Positions 24,612 through 34,050 are shown, counted from the first letter of the stretch. The stretch is 54,498 nucleotides of DNA from Bacillota bacterium (GCA_023511455.1 JAIMBJ010000024.1:1-54498), one strand, 5' to 3'. Notes: generated by a model from the sequence alone, not told the origin. Made by a program: numbers and translations.

Positions 24612-25103
24612 ATGAAAGCAGTCACCTTGAACGGACAGGAGATCGTGCTGACCGCTGAGGGTTACGCACGCATCGAGAAAGAGCTGGAGCACCTGAGCAA
24701 GGTGGAGCGCAAAGCGGTGGCAGACCGCATCCGCGAAGCGAAGGATTTTGGCGAGCTGACGGAAAATGCGGAATATGAGGATGCCAAAAGCGAGCAAGCG
24801 CTCATCGAAGGGCGAATACTGGAGCTGCGTCAAATCCTGAGCCAGGCGGTCATCCTGAAAGACGAGGATATCTCGACCGAGCACGTGAGCATCGGTTCAT
24901 ACGTTCGCGTGCGCGATATCGATACGGGGGAAGAATGGGAGTTCCGCATGGTCAGCCCCTTCGAGGCGGACCCCGATGAAGACCGTATCTCCCACGAATC
25001 GCCCATCGGTGAAGCGCTGCTTGGACACAGGGTGGGCGAAGTGGTCGAGGCGAATATACCGGCGGGCAAGGTACGGTACGAGATTCTACAAATCCGGAAA
25101 TAG
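24612..25103 (+). CDS. greA: Transcription elongation factor GreA
   Basis: Rescues stalled RNA polymerase by stimulating transcript cleavage. It has 163 residues. An N-terminal coiled coil (GYARIEKELEHLSKVERK, then DFGELTENAEYEDAKSEQ with the acidic tip D and E) is followed by an FKBP-like C-domain (SPFEADPDEDRISHESPIG, LLGHRVGEVVE). The acidic tip residues are intact. AAGGAG precedes the ATG. lysS follows after nine bases, as in many bacteria. Confidence 0.96.
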   Translation: MKAVTLNGQEIVLTAEGYARIEKELEHLSKVERKAVADRIREAKDFGELTENAEYEDAKSEQALIEGRILELRQILSQAVILKDEDISTEHVSIGSYVRVRDIDTGEEWEFRMVSPFEADPDEDRISHESPIGEALLGHRVGEVVEANIPAGKVRYEILQIRK

Positions 25104-25112
25104 ACCAGACCG

Positions 25113-26606
25113 ATGGAACTGACGCACGAAGAGAACGATCAGGTATTGAGGCGGCGAGAGAAGCTGCAGGCGCTGCGCGAGATGGGCATAGACCCCTATC
25201 GCGAGGAGCGATACGAGCGTACCCATCTCGCCGCTGACATACTGAACCACTACGAGGAGCTGGAAGGCAAAACGGTGCGCATTGCCGGGCGTATCGTGGC
25301 GATGCGCCTGATGGGCAAAGCCTCTTTCATGCACCTGCAGGACGGCTCCGATAAGATTCAAATCTATCTCCGCGCCGACGACCTGGGCGAACAGCGTTAC
25401 GGTCTGCTCAAACTGTTGGACCTGGGTGATTTCCTCGGCGTGCAGGGCGAGGTGTTCCGTACCAAAACCGGAGAGACCACCGTGCACGTGCGCGAATTCA
25501 CCATCCTCTCCAAAGCCTTGCGCCCCATCCCCTTCGGTAAGGAGAAGGGCGAGCAGCACTGGTACGGCTTGCAGGATGTGGAACTGCGCTACCGCCGACG
25601 CTACCTGGACCTTCTGGTGAACCGCGAGTCGCGCCAGATACTGCTGAACCGGTGCCGTGTCGTGCAGGCAACGCGCCGGTTCCTGGATAAAGAGGGCTTT
25701 CTGGAAGTGGAAACGCCGGTGTTGCAACCGCTGGCAGGAGGTGCAGCGGCGCGTCCGTTCATCACCCACCACAATGCGCTGGACGTGGATTTTCATCTGC
25801 GCATCTCGCTGGAGCTGTACCTTAAGCGCCTTATCGTAGGCAACATCGAGAAGGTGTACGAAATCGGGCGCGTGTTCCGCAACGAGGGCATGGACCGCCG
25901 CCATAACCCCGAATACACCCTGCTGGAACTCTATCAGGCATACGCCAACCTGGAAGACATCATGCACCTAGTGGAGCGGCTGTTCTACCATGTGTGTCTC
26001 GAGGTGCGCGGCGAGCCTTACATCGAATACAACGGTCAGAAGGTAGATATGACCCCTCCGTGGAAGCGTGGACGCCTGCTGGACCTGATTGAGTACTACG
26101 CCGGCGTCCAACCGGAGGAGTTCGCCACCCTCGAAAGCGCGAAGGCGGCGATGGAGCGCAAAGGCTTGCCTACCGAGAACGAGCACACTGTCGGAGGCAT
26201 TATCGAGAAACTGCTGGAGCGGTTCGTACAACCCAACCTGATCGAGCCTACTTTCGTCACCGACTACCCGATAGAGACCTCGCCGCTGGCAAAGAAACAT
26301 CCTCAAGACCCCCGCTTCACGCGCCGGTTCGAAGGATACGTCGCCTGCCAGGAGGTCGCCAACGCCTTCTCGGAGTTAAATGACCCCGACGACCAGCGCG
26401 AGCGATTCGAGGCGCAGATGCGTATGCGCGCCGCGGGCGACGAAGAGGCGCACCCCTACGACGAGGATTTCGTCACCGCGCTGGAGTACGGTATGCCCCC
26501 GACTGGCGGACTGGGCATCGGCATGGACCGAATGGCGATGGTCATCCTGGGCGCGGATTCCATTCAGGACGTCATCTTCTTCCCACAGATGCGCCCGAAG
26601 GGATAG
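25113..26606 (+). CDS. lysS: Lysyl-tRNA synthetase, class II
   Basis: Charges tRNA-Lys. At 497 residues it is the usual size. An N-terminal OB-fold (VRIAGRIVAMRLMGKASF) is followed by the class II core: motif 2 FRNEGMDRRHNPEYTLLE, and motif 3 GGLGIGMDRMAM. The lysine-binding residues around AYANLED fit. A start at 25113 has a weak SD and probably depends on coupling to greA. The next gene begins four bases after its stop. Confidence 0.97.
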   Translation: MELTHEENDQVLRRREKLQALREMGIDPYREERYERTHLAADILNHYEELEGKTVRIAGRIVAMRLMGKASFMHLQDGSDKIQIYLRADDLGEQRYGLLKLLDLGDFLGVQGEVFRTKTGETTVHVREFTILSKALRPIPFGKEKGEQHWYGLQDVELRYRRRYLDLLVNRESRQILLNRCRVVQATRRFLDKEGFLEVETPVLQPLAGGAAARPFITHHNALDVDFHLRISLELYLKRLIVGNIEKVYEIGRVFRNEGMDRRHNPEYTLLELYQAYANLEDIMHLVERLFYHVCLEVRGEPYIEYNGQKVDMTPPWKRGRLLDLIEYYAGVQPEEFATLESAKAAMERKGLPTENEHTVGGIIEKLLERFVQPNLIEPTFVTDYPIETSPLAKKHPQDPRFTRRFEGYVACQEVANAFSELNDPDDQRERFEAQMRMRAAGDEEAHPYDEDFVTALEYGMPPTGGLGIGMDRMAMVILGADSIQDVIFFPQMRPKG

Positions 26607-26610
26607 ACTG

Positions 26611-27510
26611 ATGCGCATTGTTTCGCTTTTGCCCAGTGCAACAGAGATAGTATACGCTCTCGGACTTGGAGATAGCCTTGTGGGCAGGAGCCACGAGTGC
26701 GATTATCCCCCTGCCGTACAGGATAAGCCTGTCGTCACCAAGAGCCTAATTCCGTCGCAACTGCCCAGTCGTGACGTCGATAGGTTGGTTTCGGAGATCC
26801 TGCGCACCCATGATACCCTTTACACTCTAGACGTAGATCTGCTACAACACCTCAAGCCCGACCTTATCCTGACGCAGGCGCTGTGTACGGTGTGTGCGGT
26901 CTCTCATCGCACCGTATTAGAAGCAGTGCAGCACCTATATCCACGTCCAGAGGTAATCAATCTGGAACCAACTACCCTTGCCGAAGTCATGGACACTTTC
27001 ATGACGGTCGCCGAAGCAGCTGGAGTGCCTGCACGGGGGCGAAGACTTGTCGATATCTGCCATCAGCAGCTGAAGCAGATTCAGGCGGATAACAGTCTTT
27101 TGCCACCTGTGCGGGTGAGCTTTTTGGAATGGATTGATCCTCTCTTCACCTGCGGGCACTGGATACCGGAACTCGTTGCTTTAGCTGGAGGGATCGATGG
27201 ACATGGTCAAGCTGGCACGCCGTCTCGGCGCATGCACTGGCAAGAGGTGGTGGATTGGCAACCTGAGGCGATAGTCATCTCTTGTTGTGGGTTCTCGGTA
27301 CAGCGCACTCTCCAGGAGATGTGCTTATTGCAGAATCGGAGCGGTTGGGAGACGCTACCAGCTGTGAGGAGGGGCAATGTTTTCATTGCTGATGGGAGTT
27401 CCTTCTTTAGTCGCCCTGGCCCACGTCTTGTAGACTCAGCGCGATGGTTATCTGACAAGCTATCTCAAGCTAGAAATGCCTTAGAGCCAAACAGGGGCAG
27501 CCTATCGTGA
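26611..27510 (+). CDS. BtuF-like periplasmic-binding-fold protein without signal
   Basis: A 299-residue member of the cobalamin/Fe-siderophore binding family (PF01497-type): RIVSLLPSATEIVYALGLGD, SHECDYPP, and a central long helix. ATG 26611 follows lysS directly. It has no signal peptide, unlike BtuF that binds B12 in the periplasm; such cytosolic forms are found beside cobalamin-related enzymes in many genomes. AT-rich third positions (for example SSFFSRPG) look less GC-biased than those of lysS, which may point to later acquisition. Ligand unproven. Confidence 0.75.
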   Translation: MRIVSLLPSATEIVYALGLGDSLVGRSHECDYPPAVQDKPVVTKSLIPSQLPSRDVDRLVSEILRTHDTLYTLDVDLLQHLKPDLILTQALCTVCAVSHRTVLEAVQHLYPRPEVINLEPTTLAEVMDTFMTVAEAAGVPARGRRLVDICHQQLKQIQADNSLLPPVRVSFLEWIDPLFTCGHWIPELVALAGGIDGHGQAGTPSRRMHWQEVVDWQPEAIVISCCGFSVQRTLQEMCLLQNRSGWETLPAVRRGNVFIADGSSFFSRPGPRLVDSARWLSDKLSQARNALEPNRGSLS

Positions 27511-27611
27511 TCACAGGGTAGTACAGACTTAGCTTGCCGTGTATGTGCCGATAACCCTTGTCCCCTGTCTATCGTCTAACACAAGGCAATCCACACAAGG
27601 AGGAGCGCCTC

Positions 27612-28868
27612 ATGAAACGGGTTAATGTGTATCTGCCCCTGCTTGCCCTGGTGCTGGCAGGGTGCGGTAACGTCCCGACCACCGGCGTGGGTAACGAACC
27701 CTCGCAACCTACCACCGGCAATAAAGCAACCGAAACGACCAGAAAGGTGGACCCGAGGCTGATAGACGCAAACAACCAGTTTGGTTTCGCACTGCTTCAC
27801 CAGCTGCGCAAAGCGGACAGGGAGAAGAATCTGTTTCTTTCGCCAGCGAGCATTACTCTCGCCCTTGCCATGACCTACAACGGCGCAGCAGGCGAAACCG
27901 AGCAAGCAATGGCGAAGGTGATGTCCCTGCAGAATATGAGTAAGGAGGATCTGAACCAGGCGGCTTCAGACCTGCGCCAGGACCTGCAGAGCGCAGACGC
28001 CAAAGTAGAACTGACCATCGCGAACTCGCTGTGGGCGCGGCAGGGCATCGCCTTCAAACAGCAGTTTTTGGAGACCAACCGCCGTTACTTCGGGGCGCAG
28101 GTGAGCGTGCTGGACTTCGCCGACCCTGAGGCGCCTCAGTCCATCAACCGCTGGGTAGACACCAGCACGAAAGGCAAAATCAAGAAGATAGTCGATAACA
28201 TCTCGCCGCGCACGGTGATGTTCCTCATCAACGCTATCTACTTCCATGGCAAGTGGCAGAAGCCTTTCGACAAATCCCTGACACAGGAGAAGCCCTTCCA
28301 TCTGGCAAACGGCGAGCAGAAGCGCGTGCCGATGATGGCGCAAACGGGCAAGTTCCCCTACCTGAAGGGAGAAAACTTCCAGATGGTAAGCCTGCCGTAC
28401 GGTGAGGGGCGGATCAGCATGGTGATTGTCCTGCCTGACGAAGGCACAAGCCTGAACGAATGGCTGGAATCACTGAATTCGGAAAGATGGAAGGCGTGGA
28501 CATCTCGATTGGTTCCTGCAGAGGGCGACCTGCAGCTGCCCCGCTTCAAAATGGATTATGAGAAGACGCTAAACGACGCCCTGAAGGAAATGGGAATGGC
28601 GGTGGCTTTCGAACCCGACCGCGCGGACTTCACCGGTATGCGTGACGAGCGAGACCTGTTCCTCGAGAAGGTTCACCACAAAGCAATCGTGGAGGTGGAC
28701 GAAGAGGGCACCGAAGCGGCTGCGGTCACCTCCGTGCAGGTGGGCATCACCTCTGTGCAACAGCCTCGCCCACCCTTTAAGATGGTGGTGGACCGGCCGT
28801 TCTTCTGCGCCATTCGCGAATCCCGCACCGGTATGGTGCTGTTCATGGGTGCGGTGTATGAGCCATAG
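27612..28868 (+). CDS. Serpin (serine protease inhibitor), lipoprotein form
   Basis: A 418-residue secreted protease inhibitor. The signal KRVNVYLPLLALVLAGC has a lipobox with C18, so it is anchored in the membrane after a 45-residue linker. The serpin core begins NNQFGFALLHQLRK and includes NLFLSPASITLALAMTYNGA, MFLINAIYFHGKW and FKMVVDRPFFCAIR. The reactive-loop hinge EEGTEAAAVTS has the small residues needed for loop insertion, so it is likely inhibitory. Bacterial serpins are uncommon and are known from thermophiles. ATG 27612 follows AAGGAGGAG. Confidence 0.93.
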   Translation: MKRVNVYLPLLALVLAGCGNVPTTGVGNEPSQPTTGNKATETTRKVDPRLIDANNQFGFALLHQLRKADREKNLFLSPASITLALAMTYNGAAGETEQAMAKVMSLQNMSKEDLNQAASDLRQDLQSADAKVELTIANSLWARQGIAFKQQFLETNRRYFGAQVSVLDFADPEAPQSINRWVDTSTKGKIKKIVDNISPRTVMFLINAIYFHGKWQKPFDKSLTQEKPFHLANGEQKRVPMMAQTGKFPYLKGENFQMVSLPYGEGRISMVIVLPDEGTSLNEWLESLNSERWKAWTSRLVPAEGDLQLPRFKMDYEKTLNDALKEMGMAVAFEPDRADFTGMRDERDLFLEKVHHKAIVEVDEEGTEAAAVTSVQVGITSVQQPRPPFKMVVDRPFFCAIRESRTGMVLFMGAVYEP

Positions 28869-29023
28869 CCGGGTGAACCACTACGCACCGGCGTGTGTTT
28901 GACCGATAATATGGTGAGAGACCCGCGATTTCGCGAGTGTCGATGGCAACATCGTAGGGCAAAGAGAGGTACAATACATCTGTGCGCAGATTTTCAAGCC
29001 ACAAGAAGGGGGTTCCGCCGCCT

Positions 29024-30181
29024 ATGAAGCGCGTGACGATTCTTTTCACCCTGTTCATGGCGATTCTCGCCATTTCGTCGGTGCTGGCGCAAAACGAGCC
29101 TGTTCGCATCGGCGCGGGGGATACGCTGGGCATTACCCTCGTCGGCGATAAGGACATCAGCGGCCAATATAAGGTAGACGATAGCGGCTATATCAAGATG
29201 CCTCTGCTGGGGTCTATCAAAGTCGCCGGGGAGACCGAAGAGGGCTTAACCAAAAAGCTCACAGAGATGCTCAGAAAGTACTACGTCGACCCTGTGGTGA
29301 CCGTGGTCATCTTGGAGCGGTTCCCGCGCTACGTGACGGTAACCGGTGCGGTGCGCAAGGGCGGAAAAGTTCCGCTGCGCGAGAATATGCCCACCCGCCT
29401 GATCGAGGTCATTCAGACTGCTGAGCCGGAGCAGAGCGCGGACCTGGCTCGAATCAAACTCACCCGCAAGCAACCTGCCCCTGCGGAGATGACTCTGGAT
29501 TTGGAGCGGTTCATCAAGTTCGGTGACCCCACCGCCAACGTGGAGATTATGCCCGACGACGTGATTCTCGTGCCCGCCAAGCAGATGATGAGCGTTTTCG
29601 TCACGGGAGCGGTAGCGCGTCCGGGGGTGCTTACGCTGCAAGAAGGTAGCACTTTCCGCGAAGCGATTTTGCAGGCAGGCGGGCTGCTGCCAAACGCCGA
29701 CAACACCCGTATCACCATCCGCCATGAGGGGCAAACAGAGGAGAACCCTGTCAACTACAACGACGCCATGTCGCAGGACCCTGCCAAGCAGGTGGTGCTG
29801 AAAAACGGCGACCGTATTCTGGTGCCAACCGTTCAGGAGGCGGTGACCGTTTCCGTATTTGGTGGGGTGAACCGCCCCGGTCCGGTGCCGCTGGTGGGGC
29901 GAATGCGCCTGAGCGAAGCCATCGGACAGGCAGGAGGTTTCAGCCCGTTCGCCCGCAAGTGGGACATCAAAATCCTTCGGGCGGTACCCGGTTCGGGTAA
30001 AAGGCAGACCCTGAAGGTCAATTTCGGCGAGATCGAGGAAGGCAAAGCCGACGACCCCTATCTCGAGCCGAATGACCAGATTGTGGTGGCAGAGCGTCCG
30101 CGCGAACAGTTCAACCTGAGTACGGCGTTATCGATGCTGTCGGCTATCGCAAGCCTCGCGTGGCTGCTGAGGCGAAGGTAG
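29024..30181 (+). CDS. Polysaccharide export SLBB-domain protein
   Basis: A 385-residue secreted protein. It has a signal peptide (residues 1-24, cut at VLAQ), the Poly_export motif RIGAGDTLGITLVGD, and three SLBB repeats (starting VTVTGAVRKGGKVPL, VFVTGAVARPGVLTL and VSVFGGVNRPGPVPL). It ends in a hydrophobic C-terminal segment (ALSMLSAIASLAWLL) with basic residues, i.e. a membrane tail. It resembles Wza-type export proteins, which make outer-membrane channels for capsule or exopolysaccharide. AGAAGGGGG precedes ATG 29024. No other polysaccharide genes adjoin it. Confidence 0.88.
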   Translation: MKRVTILFTLFMAILAISSVLAQNEPVRIGAGDTLGITLVGDKDISGQYKVDDSGYIKMPLLGSIKVAGETEEGLTKKLTEMLRKYYVDPVVTVVILERFPRYVTVTGAVRKGGKVPLRENMPTRLIEVIQTAEPEQSADLARIKLTRKQPAPAEMTLDLERFIKFGDPTANVEIMPDDVILVPAKQMMSVFVTGAVARPGVLTLQEGSTFREAILQAGGLLPNADNTRITIRHEGQTEENPVNYNDAMSQDPAKQVVLKNGDRILVPTVQEAVTVSVFGGVNRPGPVPLVGRMRLSEAIGQAGGFSPFARKWDIKILRAVPGSGKRQTLKVNFGEIEEGKADDPYLEPNDQIVVAERPREQFNLSTALSMLSAIASLAWLLRRR

Positions 30182-30220
30182 GGAAGCGAGGAGGACGTGC
30201 CTCCTCTTCCTGCGCAATCA

Positions 30221-30313
30221 CTGGAGGGCGAACCTCCCGGTGAGCCGACCCCCACTCAGCCTCCCCGCGGGCGGGGAGGTGTTCGACGGCTCGGCAGGAG
30301 CCTCGCCCTCCAG
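30221..30313 (+). repeat. Dispersed palindromic repeat, copy 2 (full length)
   Basis: CTGGAGGGCGAACCTCCCGG and TGAGCCG form the left arm; CGGCTCGGCAGGAGCCTCG plus CCCTCCAG the right arm. They are imperfect complements. Between them is a perfect internal hairpin CCTCCCCGC GG GCGGGGAGG (30260-30279). About 93 bp, intergenic. Compare 4655, 39014 and 44795. Confidence 0.85.
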
Positions 30314-30353
30314 ATGGTAAGGTGCGAATGCGGTACATCCTCGGCCGGTGCCG

Positions 30354-30557
30354 CTACCGGGTAGTGTTCGTTGCCGGGGGATAATCCGGTGTCGGTTTAT
30401 ACGACCCCCCCTGTTCCATCCACGGTGGCACACCGGGCGTATACTTTGCGCCTTTCGGCGGGCGCGGCGCACTCAAATAGTAGTACGCCCCGAGGATAAT
30501 CGCGACAACCACTACTACCAGCGCAATCGCTACCGCAGGGCTGACCTCTTTTTTCAC
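30354..30557 (-). CDS. Small single-span membrane protein
   Basis: A 67-residue protein with one hydrophobic segment (VAIALVVVVVAIILGAYYYL, residues 9-28) and a Pro/Tyr-rich tail likely outside. It starts with GTG at 30557 after GAGGTGAG. It lies 15 bases after the prepilin gene, which suggests co-transcription with it. No family name applies. Confidence 0.6.
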   Translation of the reverse strand: MKKEVSPAVAIALVVVVVAIILGAYYYLSAPRPPKGAKYTPGVPPWMEQGGSYKPTPDYPPATNTTR

Positions 30558-30572
30558 CGGCTCACCTCGCTG

Positions 30573-31325
30573 TTACTGTCGCTTGTCCCACATGCCATTG
30601 GGCCAGGGTCCGTTAGGCGGATCACGCCGTGCCGGGTCAGTGGTCTGGTTGCCGATGGGCTGGGTGGTTTGGTCCCTGCGCATCCACTTCACATGTCCAT
30701 CGCACATCGCGTAGTTGCTACCCTGCGAGTGGATGGTGGCTCCACCGCCCTGCATGTTGAACTCGTTGTAGTCCCAGAAGACCTCCGTCGCCCAGCCGAC
30801 GCTCCACTGGTGATACCAGTTCGGGCGTTCCGCGACGAAGATGGTGGTTGCCGGGCTCACAATGGTCGACTCCGCCGAGGCGGCAGGTGACATCCGGAAG
30901 CTGTAGGAATTGGAATCCCATCCCCAGTCGCTTTCAGGCCAGCGGAAGTTTTGGCTGTAGGTAACCGGGATAGCGGGTTTGGTGTTGTCCACTGCGTCCT
31001 GTCCGCGCCCCCATGCATCGCTGGGGCACTTCCACACCTGCTGGTTTTTCACATAGGGATGTATCTGCTGGTGCCAGGGCACCCACGTGGGGTACCACCC
31101 CCATGTCCAGCTGTGTACCTCGTCATAGTCCTGTGTGTACATCAGCTCGCCCAGCATGATTTGTTTCATGTTGGACAGACAGGTGGTCGCGCGCGCTTTC
31201 TCCCGTGCCTGTGCGAACACCGGGAAGAGGATCGCCGCCAGAATGGCGATGATGGCGATGACCACAAGCAGTTCGATCAGGGTAAACGCTTGCCTCTGGT
31301 CTCGCCGTTGAGTACTGACTCGCAT
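30573..31325 (-). CDS. Prepilin-type DUF1559 protein
   Basis: A 250-residue pseudopilin-like protein. [19 protein letters not shown] is the class III signal, cut between A and F, and is followed by [15 protein letters not shown]. The globular part has [32 protein letters not shown] and FYPTWVP-like aromatic stretches. Also present is [12 protein letters not shown], the usual DGH end. AAGGAGGGAG precedes the ATG. It is the middle gene of the minus-strand set LacI, prepilin, small protein. Confidence 0.9.
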   Translation of the reverse strand: MRVSTQRRDQRQAFTLIELLVVIAIIAILAAILFPVFAQAREKARATTCLSNMKQIMLGELMYTQDYDEVHSWTWGWYPTWVPWHQQIHPYVKNQQVWKCPSDAWGRGQDAVDNTKPAIPVTYSQNFRWPESDWGWDSNSYSFRMSPAASAESTIVSPATTIFVAERPNWYHQWSVGWATEVFWDYNEFNMQGGGATIHSQGSNYAMCDGHVKWMRRDQTTQPIGNQTTDPARRDPPNGPWPNGMWDKRQ

Positions 31326-31355
31326 GGTTTTTCTCCCTCCTTGTGATGATTTATC

Positions 31356-32402
31356 TCAGCTGGAAGCCGGTGCGACATCCAGCGTGGTTCCGTAGCGAAG
31401 CTGCACCGGTATGGTGACGTCGGCGTAGTCGTCCCGCTCTCCGGTGATGTACTGATGCAGGAGGCGGACGGCGGATTCCGCCAGCGCATCCAGGTCGACG
31501 TATACCGAGGCAGCGATATGGCGTGTGGTGGCGGGCCAGTGCAGACCATCATAGCCGATCACCGAGAGCTTGGCGGGTACCTCGATGCCGAAACGGTCAC
31601 AATCTTCCAGCAGGCGGTACGCCAGCCAGTCACGCCAGCAGAATATCGCCGTGGGGGACTGCGGTTCGTGCAGAAGGTGCTCCAGGACCCTTTGCCCCTC
31701 ACTCCAGTAGCTGAAAACGCGCTGGTCAGGAAGGTCGCTTCCAAGCGTGCGAAGGTACTGCTGAAGCAAACGAGCGCGCGGGATGGCGTCCCGAAAGTCG
31801 TTTCCCTCCTCAATCATGGCAGCGATGTGCCGGTGTCCCAACGCGACAAGGGCTTCAGCGACTTGCCTCATTCCACTGTGCACATCATCGCGTACGGAGG
31901 GCAAGACGCCTTCGCTGTCGCGTGCGTTTATCAGTACCACCGGCAAACGTGAACGCCTGAGCAGAGGCAACAGGGGATCGTCGGGCAAAGGGGCAAATAA
32001 TAGCAATCCATCGGCGCGTCCGCCATTCAAAAAGCGGTACGTCTCCTCTGGCGGTCGGCTGAAGTCACAATGCACCAGCACATCGTAGCCGAGCTTACCC
32101 GCTGCACGCTCGATAGCGGTAGACAACCTGTCCATGTAGAGGTCGTTTTCAGTGCGCAAGCGGAACGCGTTGAAGAACGACAGAATGTGTGTGCGCCCAC
32201 GTTGCATCGACCGCACCAGCAGGTTAGGGCTGTAGTCCAGCTCCTGTGCTGCCTCTTTCACGCGCTGATGCGTTTCCTCCGAAATGCGATGCGTAGCAGC
32301 TTTGCCGCTGAGCACCAGCGAGGCGGTGGTGCGGGAGACACCCGCCCGCTTTGCGACCTCGTCGAGCGTTGCCCGAGTTCTTCTTCGGGATGGAAGGGAC
32401 AT
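31356..32402 (-). CDS. LacI-family transcriptional regulator
   Basis: A 348-residue repressor. The start at 32402 (MSLPSRRRTRATLDEVAKRA) is supported by AAGGGGAAAG upstream; a longer reading would extend into its own operator. The helix-turn-helix TLDEVAKRAGVSRTTASLVL and hinge YSPNLLVRSM are typical. The effector domain (residues 65-340) is of the sugar-binding type (VLINARDSEG, AIFCWRDWLAY, VIGYDGL). It is divergent from the GH30 gene, so it probably represses a xylan/glucan-type regulon and itself. Confidence 0.93.
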   Translation of the reverse strand: MSLPSRRRTRATLDEVAKRAGVSRTTASLVLSGKAATHRISEETHQRVKEAAQELDYSPNLLVRSMQRGRTHILSFFNAFRLRTENDLYMDRLSTAIERAAGKLGYDVLVHCDFSRPPEETYRFLNGGRADGLLLFAPLPDDPLLPLLRRSRLPVVLINARDSEGVLPSVRDDVHSGMRQVAEALVALGHRHIAAMIEEGNDFRDAIPRARLLQQYLRTLGSDLPDQRVFSYWSEGQRVLEHLLHEPQSPTAIFCWRDWLAYRLLEDCDRFGIEVPAKLSVIGYDGLHWPATTRHIAASVYVDLDALAESAVRLLHQYITGERDDYADVTIPVQLRYGTTLDVAPASS

Positions 32403-32413
32403 CGCTTTCCCCT

Positions 32414-32431
32414 TGCTAAAATACTTTAGCA
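32414..32431. promoter_or_regulatory. LacI-type operator O1
   Basis: TGCTAAAATACTTTAGCA, a near-perfect 18-bp palindrome. It lies just downstream of the lacI -10, over its transcription start, so binding would block lacI. Its centre is 55 bp from that of O2. Confidence 0.8.
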
Positions 32432-32433
32432 TC

Positions 32434-32462
32434 ATTATAGCCCCATGTTGCTACGCTGTCAA
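32434..32462 (-). promoter_or_regulatory. Perfect consensus promoter for the lacI gene
   Basis: On the minus strand, TTGACA (32462-32457), 17 bp, TATAAT (32439-32434). It is framed by operators O1 and O2. Confidence 0.85.
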
Positions 32463-32468
32463 GAGGTT

Positions 32469-32486
32469 TGCTAAAGTATTTTAGCG
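32469..32486. promoter_or_regulatory. LacI-type operator O2
   Basis: TGCTAAAGTATTTTAGCG, 15 of 18 bases identical to O1. It lies 36 bases before the GH30 ATG and overlaps a weak -10 for that gene. Paired sites at 55 bp could allow looping. Confidence 0.8.
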
Positions 32487-32521
32487 AATTTTTCGAAAAA
32501 TAATAGAAAGGACGCACGTGC

Positions 32522-33982
32522 ATGCCCGAGTTAATGGTTCACATCGACACTACCCGGCGTTATCAGCGCATCGAGAATTTTGGGGCATCGGGCACGTGGA
32601 GCCTGGACCCCATCGGCAAAGAATGGACTGAAGCCAGCAAGAACATACTGGCAGACCTGCTCTTTTCGCGAGAGAAGGGCATCGGGTTGTCGCTGTGGCG
32701 GTTCAACATCGGCGCAGGTGGTGCGCTCACCGACCAGCTGTGGGACCCCTGGCGGGGGGCGGAGGTGTTCAAAGCCTCTGAAGATGCGGAGTATGACTGG
32801 AGCAAACACGCCGGGCAGCAGTGGTTCCTGCGCGCGGCAAAGAAACGGGGTGTGGAGCGATTCCTTGCCTGTGTGTACAGCCCGCCCGTGTGGATGACGA
32901 AGAACGGACATGCGCACTGTGATAAACAATCGGGTTCTACCAATCTCAAGCCTGGCTACGAGCCTCATTTCGCGCGCTTCCTCGCTGATGTTCTGGAACA
33001 TTTCGCCAAAGAAGGGCTACCCTTTCACTATATCAGCCCCGTCAACGAGCCGAACTGGGAGTGGGAGGGTGGTCAGGAAGGGTGCCGTTACAACAACGAG
33101 GACCTGAAGCGCGTGATACACGCCCTGTATGCGGAGATCCGCTCTCGCAGACTTGCCACCGAAATCGTGGTGCCCGAAGCGGGCGAGCTGGTCTCCCTGC
33201 TGGATGACGAAATTTACCGCCGTTGGGCACGAATCGAGGATGCCAGAGCCGCCTACACACACGGCAATCGCTCCAAAGGTTGGGGGATGTATGGTCAGTA
33301 CATTCGTGAGCTGCTGGGCGACGCCGAGATACGACGCAAAGTGGGCAATCGCCTCTGCGCACACTCTTACTGGACCGATTCTAGCCTGCACCTGCTAAAA
33401 GACCTGCGGCGAACCGTGCGCGAGAACATTGACCGCTACGCTCCCGGCGCGCCATACTGGCAGACCGAGTACTGCGTGATGGAACATCGGCGCGACCTCG
33501 GTATGGATACCGCCCTGCGCGTGGCGCGGGTGATACATTACGACCTCACCGCTGCCAACGCTTCTGCATGGCACTGGTGGCTCGCGGTTTCGCCCTACGA
33601 CTATAAAGACGGACTGATTTACACGGATTATAGACAGACAGGACAGCAAAACATCCTGCCATCCAAAACGCTGTGGGTGCTGGGAAACTTCAGCCGGTTT
33701 ATCCGCCCGGGTGCGGTGCGGGTGCACGCCGAGCCATCGGAAGTGGAGGAGCATCTGCTGATTTCCGCCTACACACAAACCCGCAGTCCGCGCCTGGTCT
33801 GCGTGGTGGTTCATCGTGGCGAAAAGGAGGCCCTTCTGAGATTGGATGCAGGTCAAAAAGTGGAGCAATGGAGCCTGTTCATTACCTCCGCCGAGCATGA
33901 CCTTGCCTGTCAGCCTGCGGTGAAAGCTAACAGGGAGGTGGTTATTCCGCCGCGCAGTGTGGTGACGTTGACCTCTTTGTAG
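32522..33982 (+). CDS. Glycoside hydrolase family 30
   Basis: A 486-residue retaining glycosidase, acting on xylan, beta-glucan or galactan in related enzymes. The (beta/alpha)8 barrel has the start FGASGTWSLDPIG, with RFNIGAGG, acid/base E176 in SPVNEPNWEWEGG, and nucleophile E316 in YWQTEYCVME. The GH30 side beta-domain follows (about 400-486: VRVHAEPSEVEEHLLISAY). It has no signal peptide, so it is cytoplasmic unless exported otherwise. GAAAGGA precedes the ATG. It is controlled by the divergent LacI. Confidence 0.92.
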   Translation: MPELMVHIDTTRRYQRIENFGASGTWSLDPIGKEWTEASKNILADLLFSREKGIGLSLWRFNIGAGGALTDQLWDPWRGAEVFKASEDAEYDWSKHAGQQWFLRAAKKRGVERFLACVYSPPVWMTKNGHAHCDKQSGSTNLKPGYEPHFARFLADVLEHFAKEGLPFHYISPVNEPNWEWEGGQEGCRYNNEDLKRVIHALYAEIRSRRLATEIVVPEAGELVSLLDDEIYRRWARIEDARAAYTHGNRSKGWGMYGQYIRELLGDAEIRRKVGNRLCAHSYWTDSSLHLLKDLRRTVRENIDRYAPGAPYWQTEYCVMEHRRDLGMDTALRVARVIHYDLTAANASAWHWWLAVSPYDYKDGLIYTDYRQTGQQNILPSKTLWVLGNFSRFIRPGAVRVHAEPSEVEEHLLISAYTQTRSPRLVCVVVHRGEKEALLRLDAGQKVEQWSLFITSAEHDLACQPAVKANREVVIPPRSVVTLTSL

Positions 33983-34050
33983 GGCGGGCAGGAAACAATC
34001 ACCCCTGCAGGTAAATATAACGGCATATGGAAAAGGGAGAGGGCACACGG

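Noticed and set aside
24612-26606. Antisense frames within greA-lysS
   Set aside because: Long open frames (for example 25086-25967 minus) are shadows of the GC-rich coding strand, without SD or family features.
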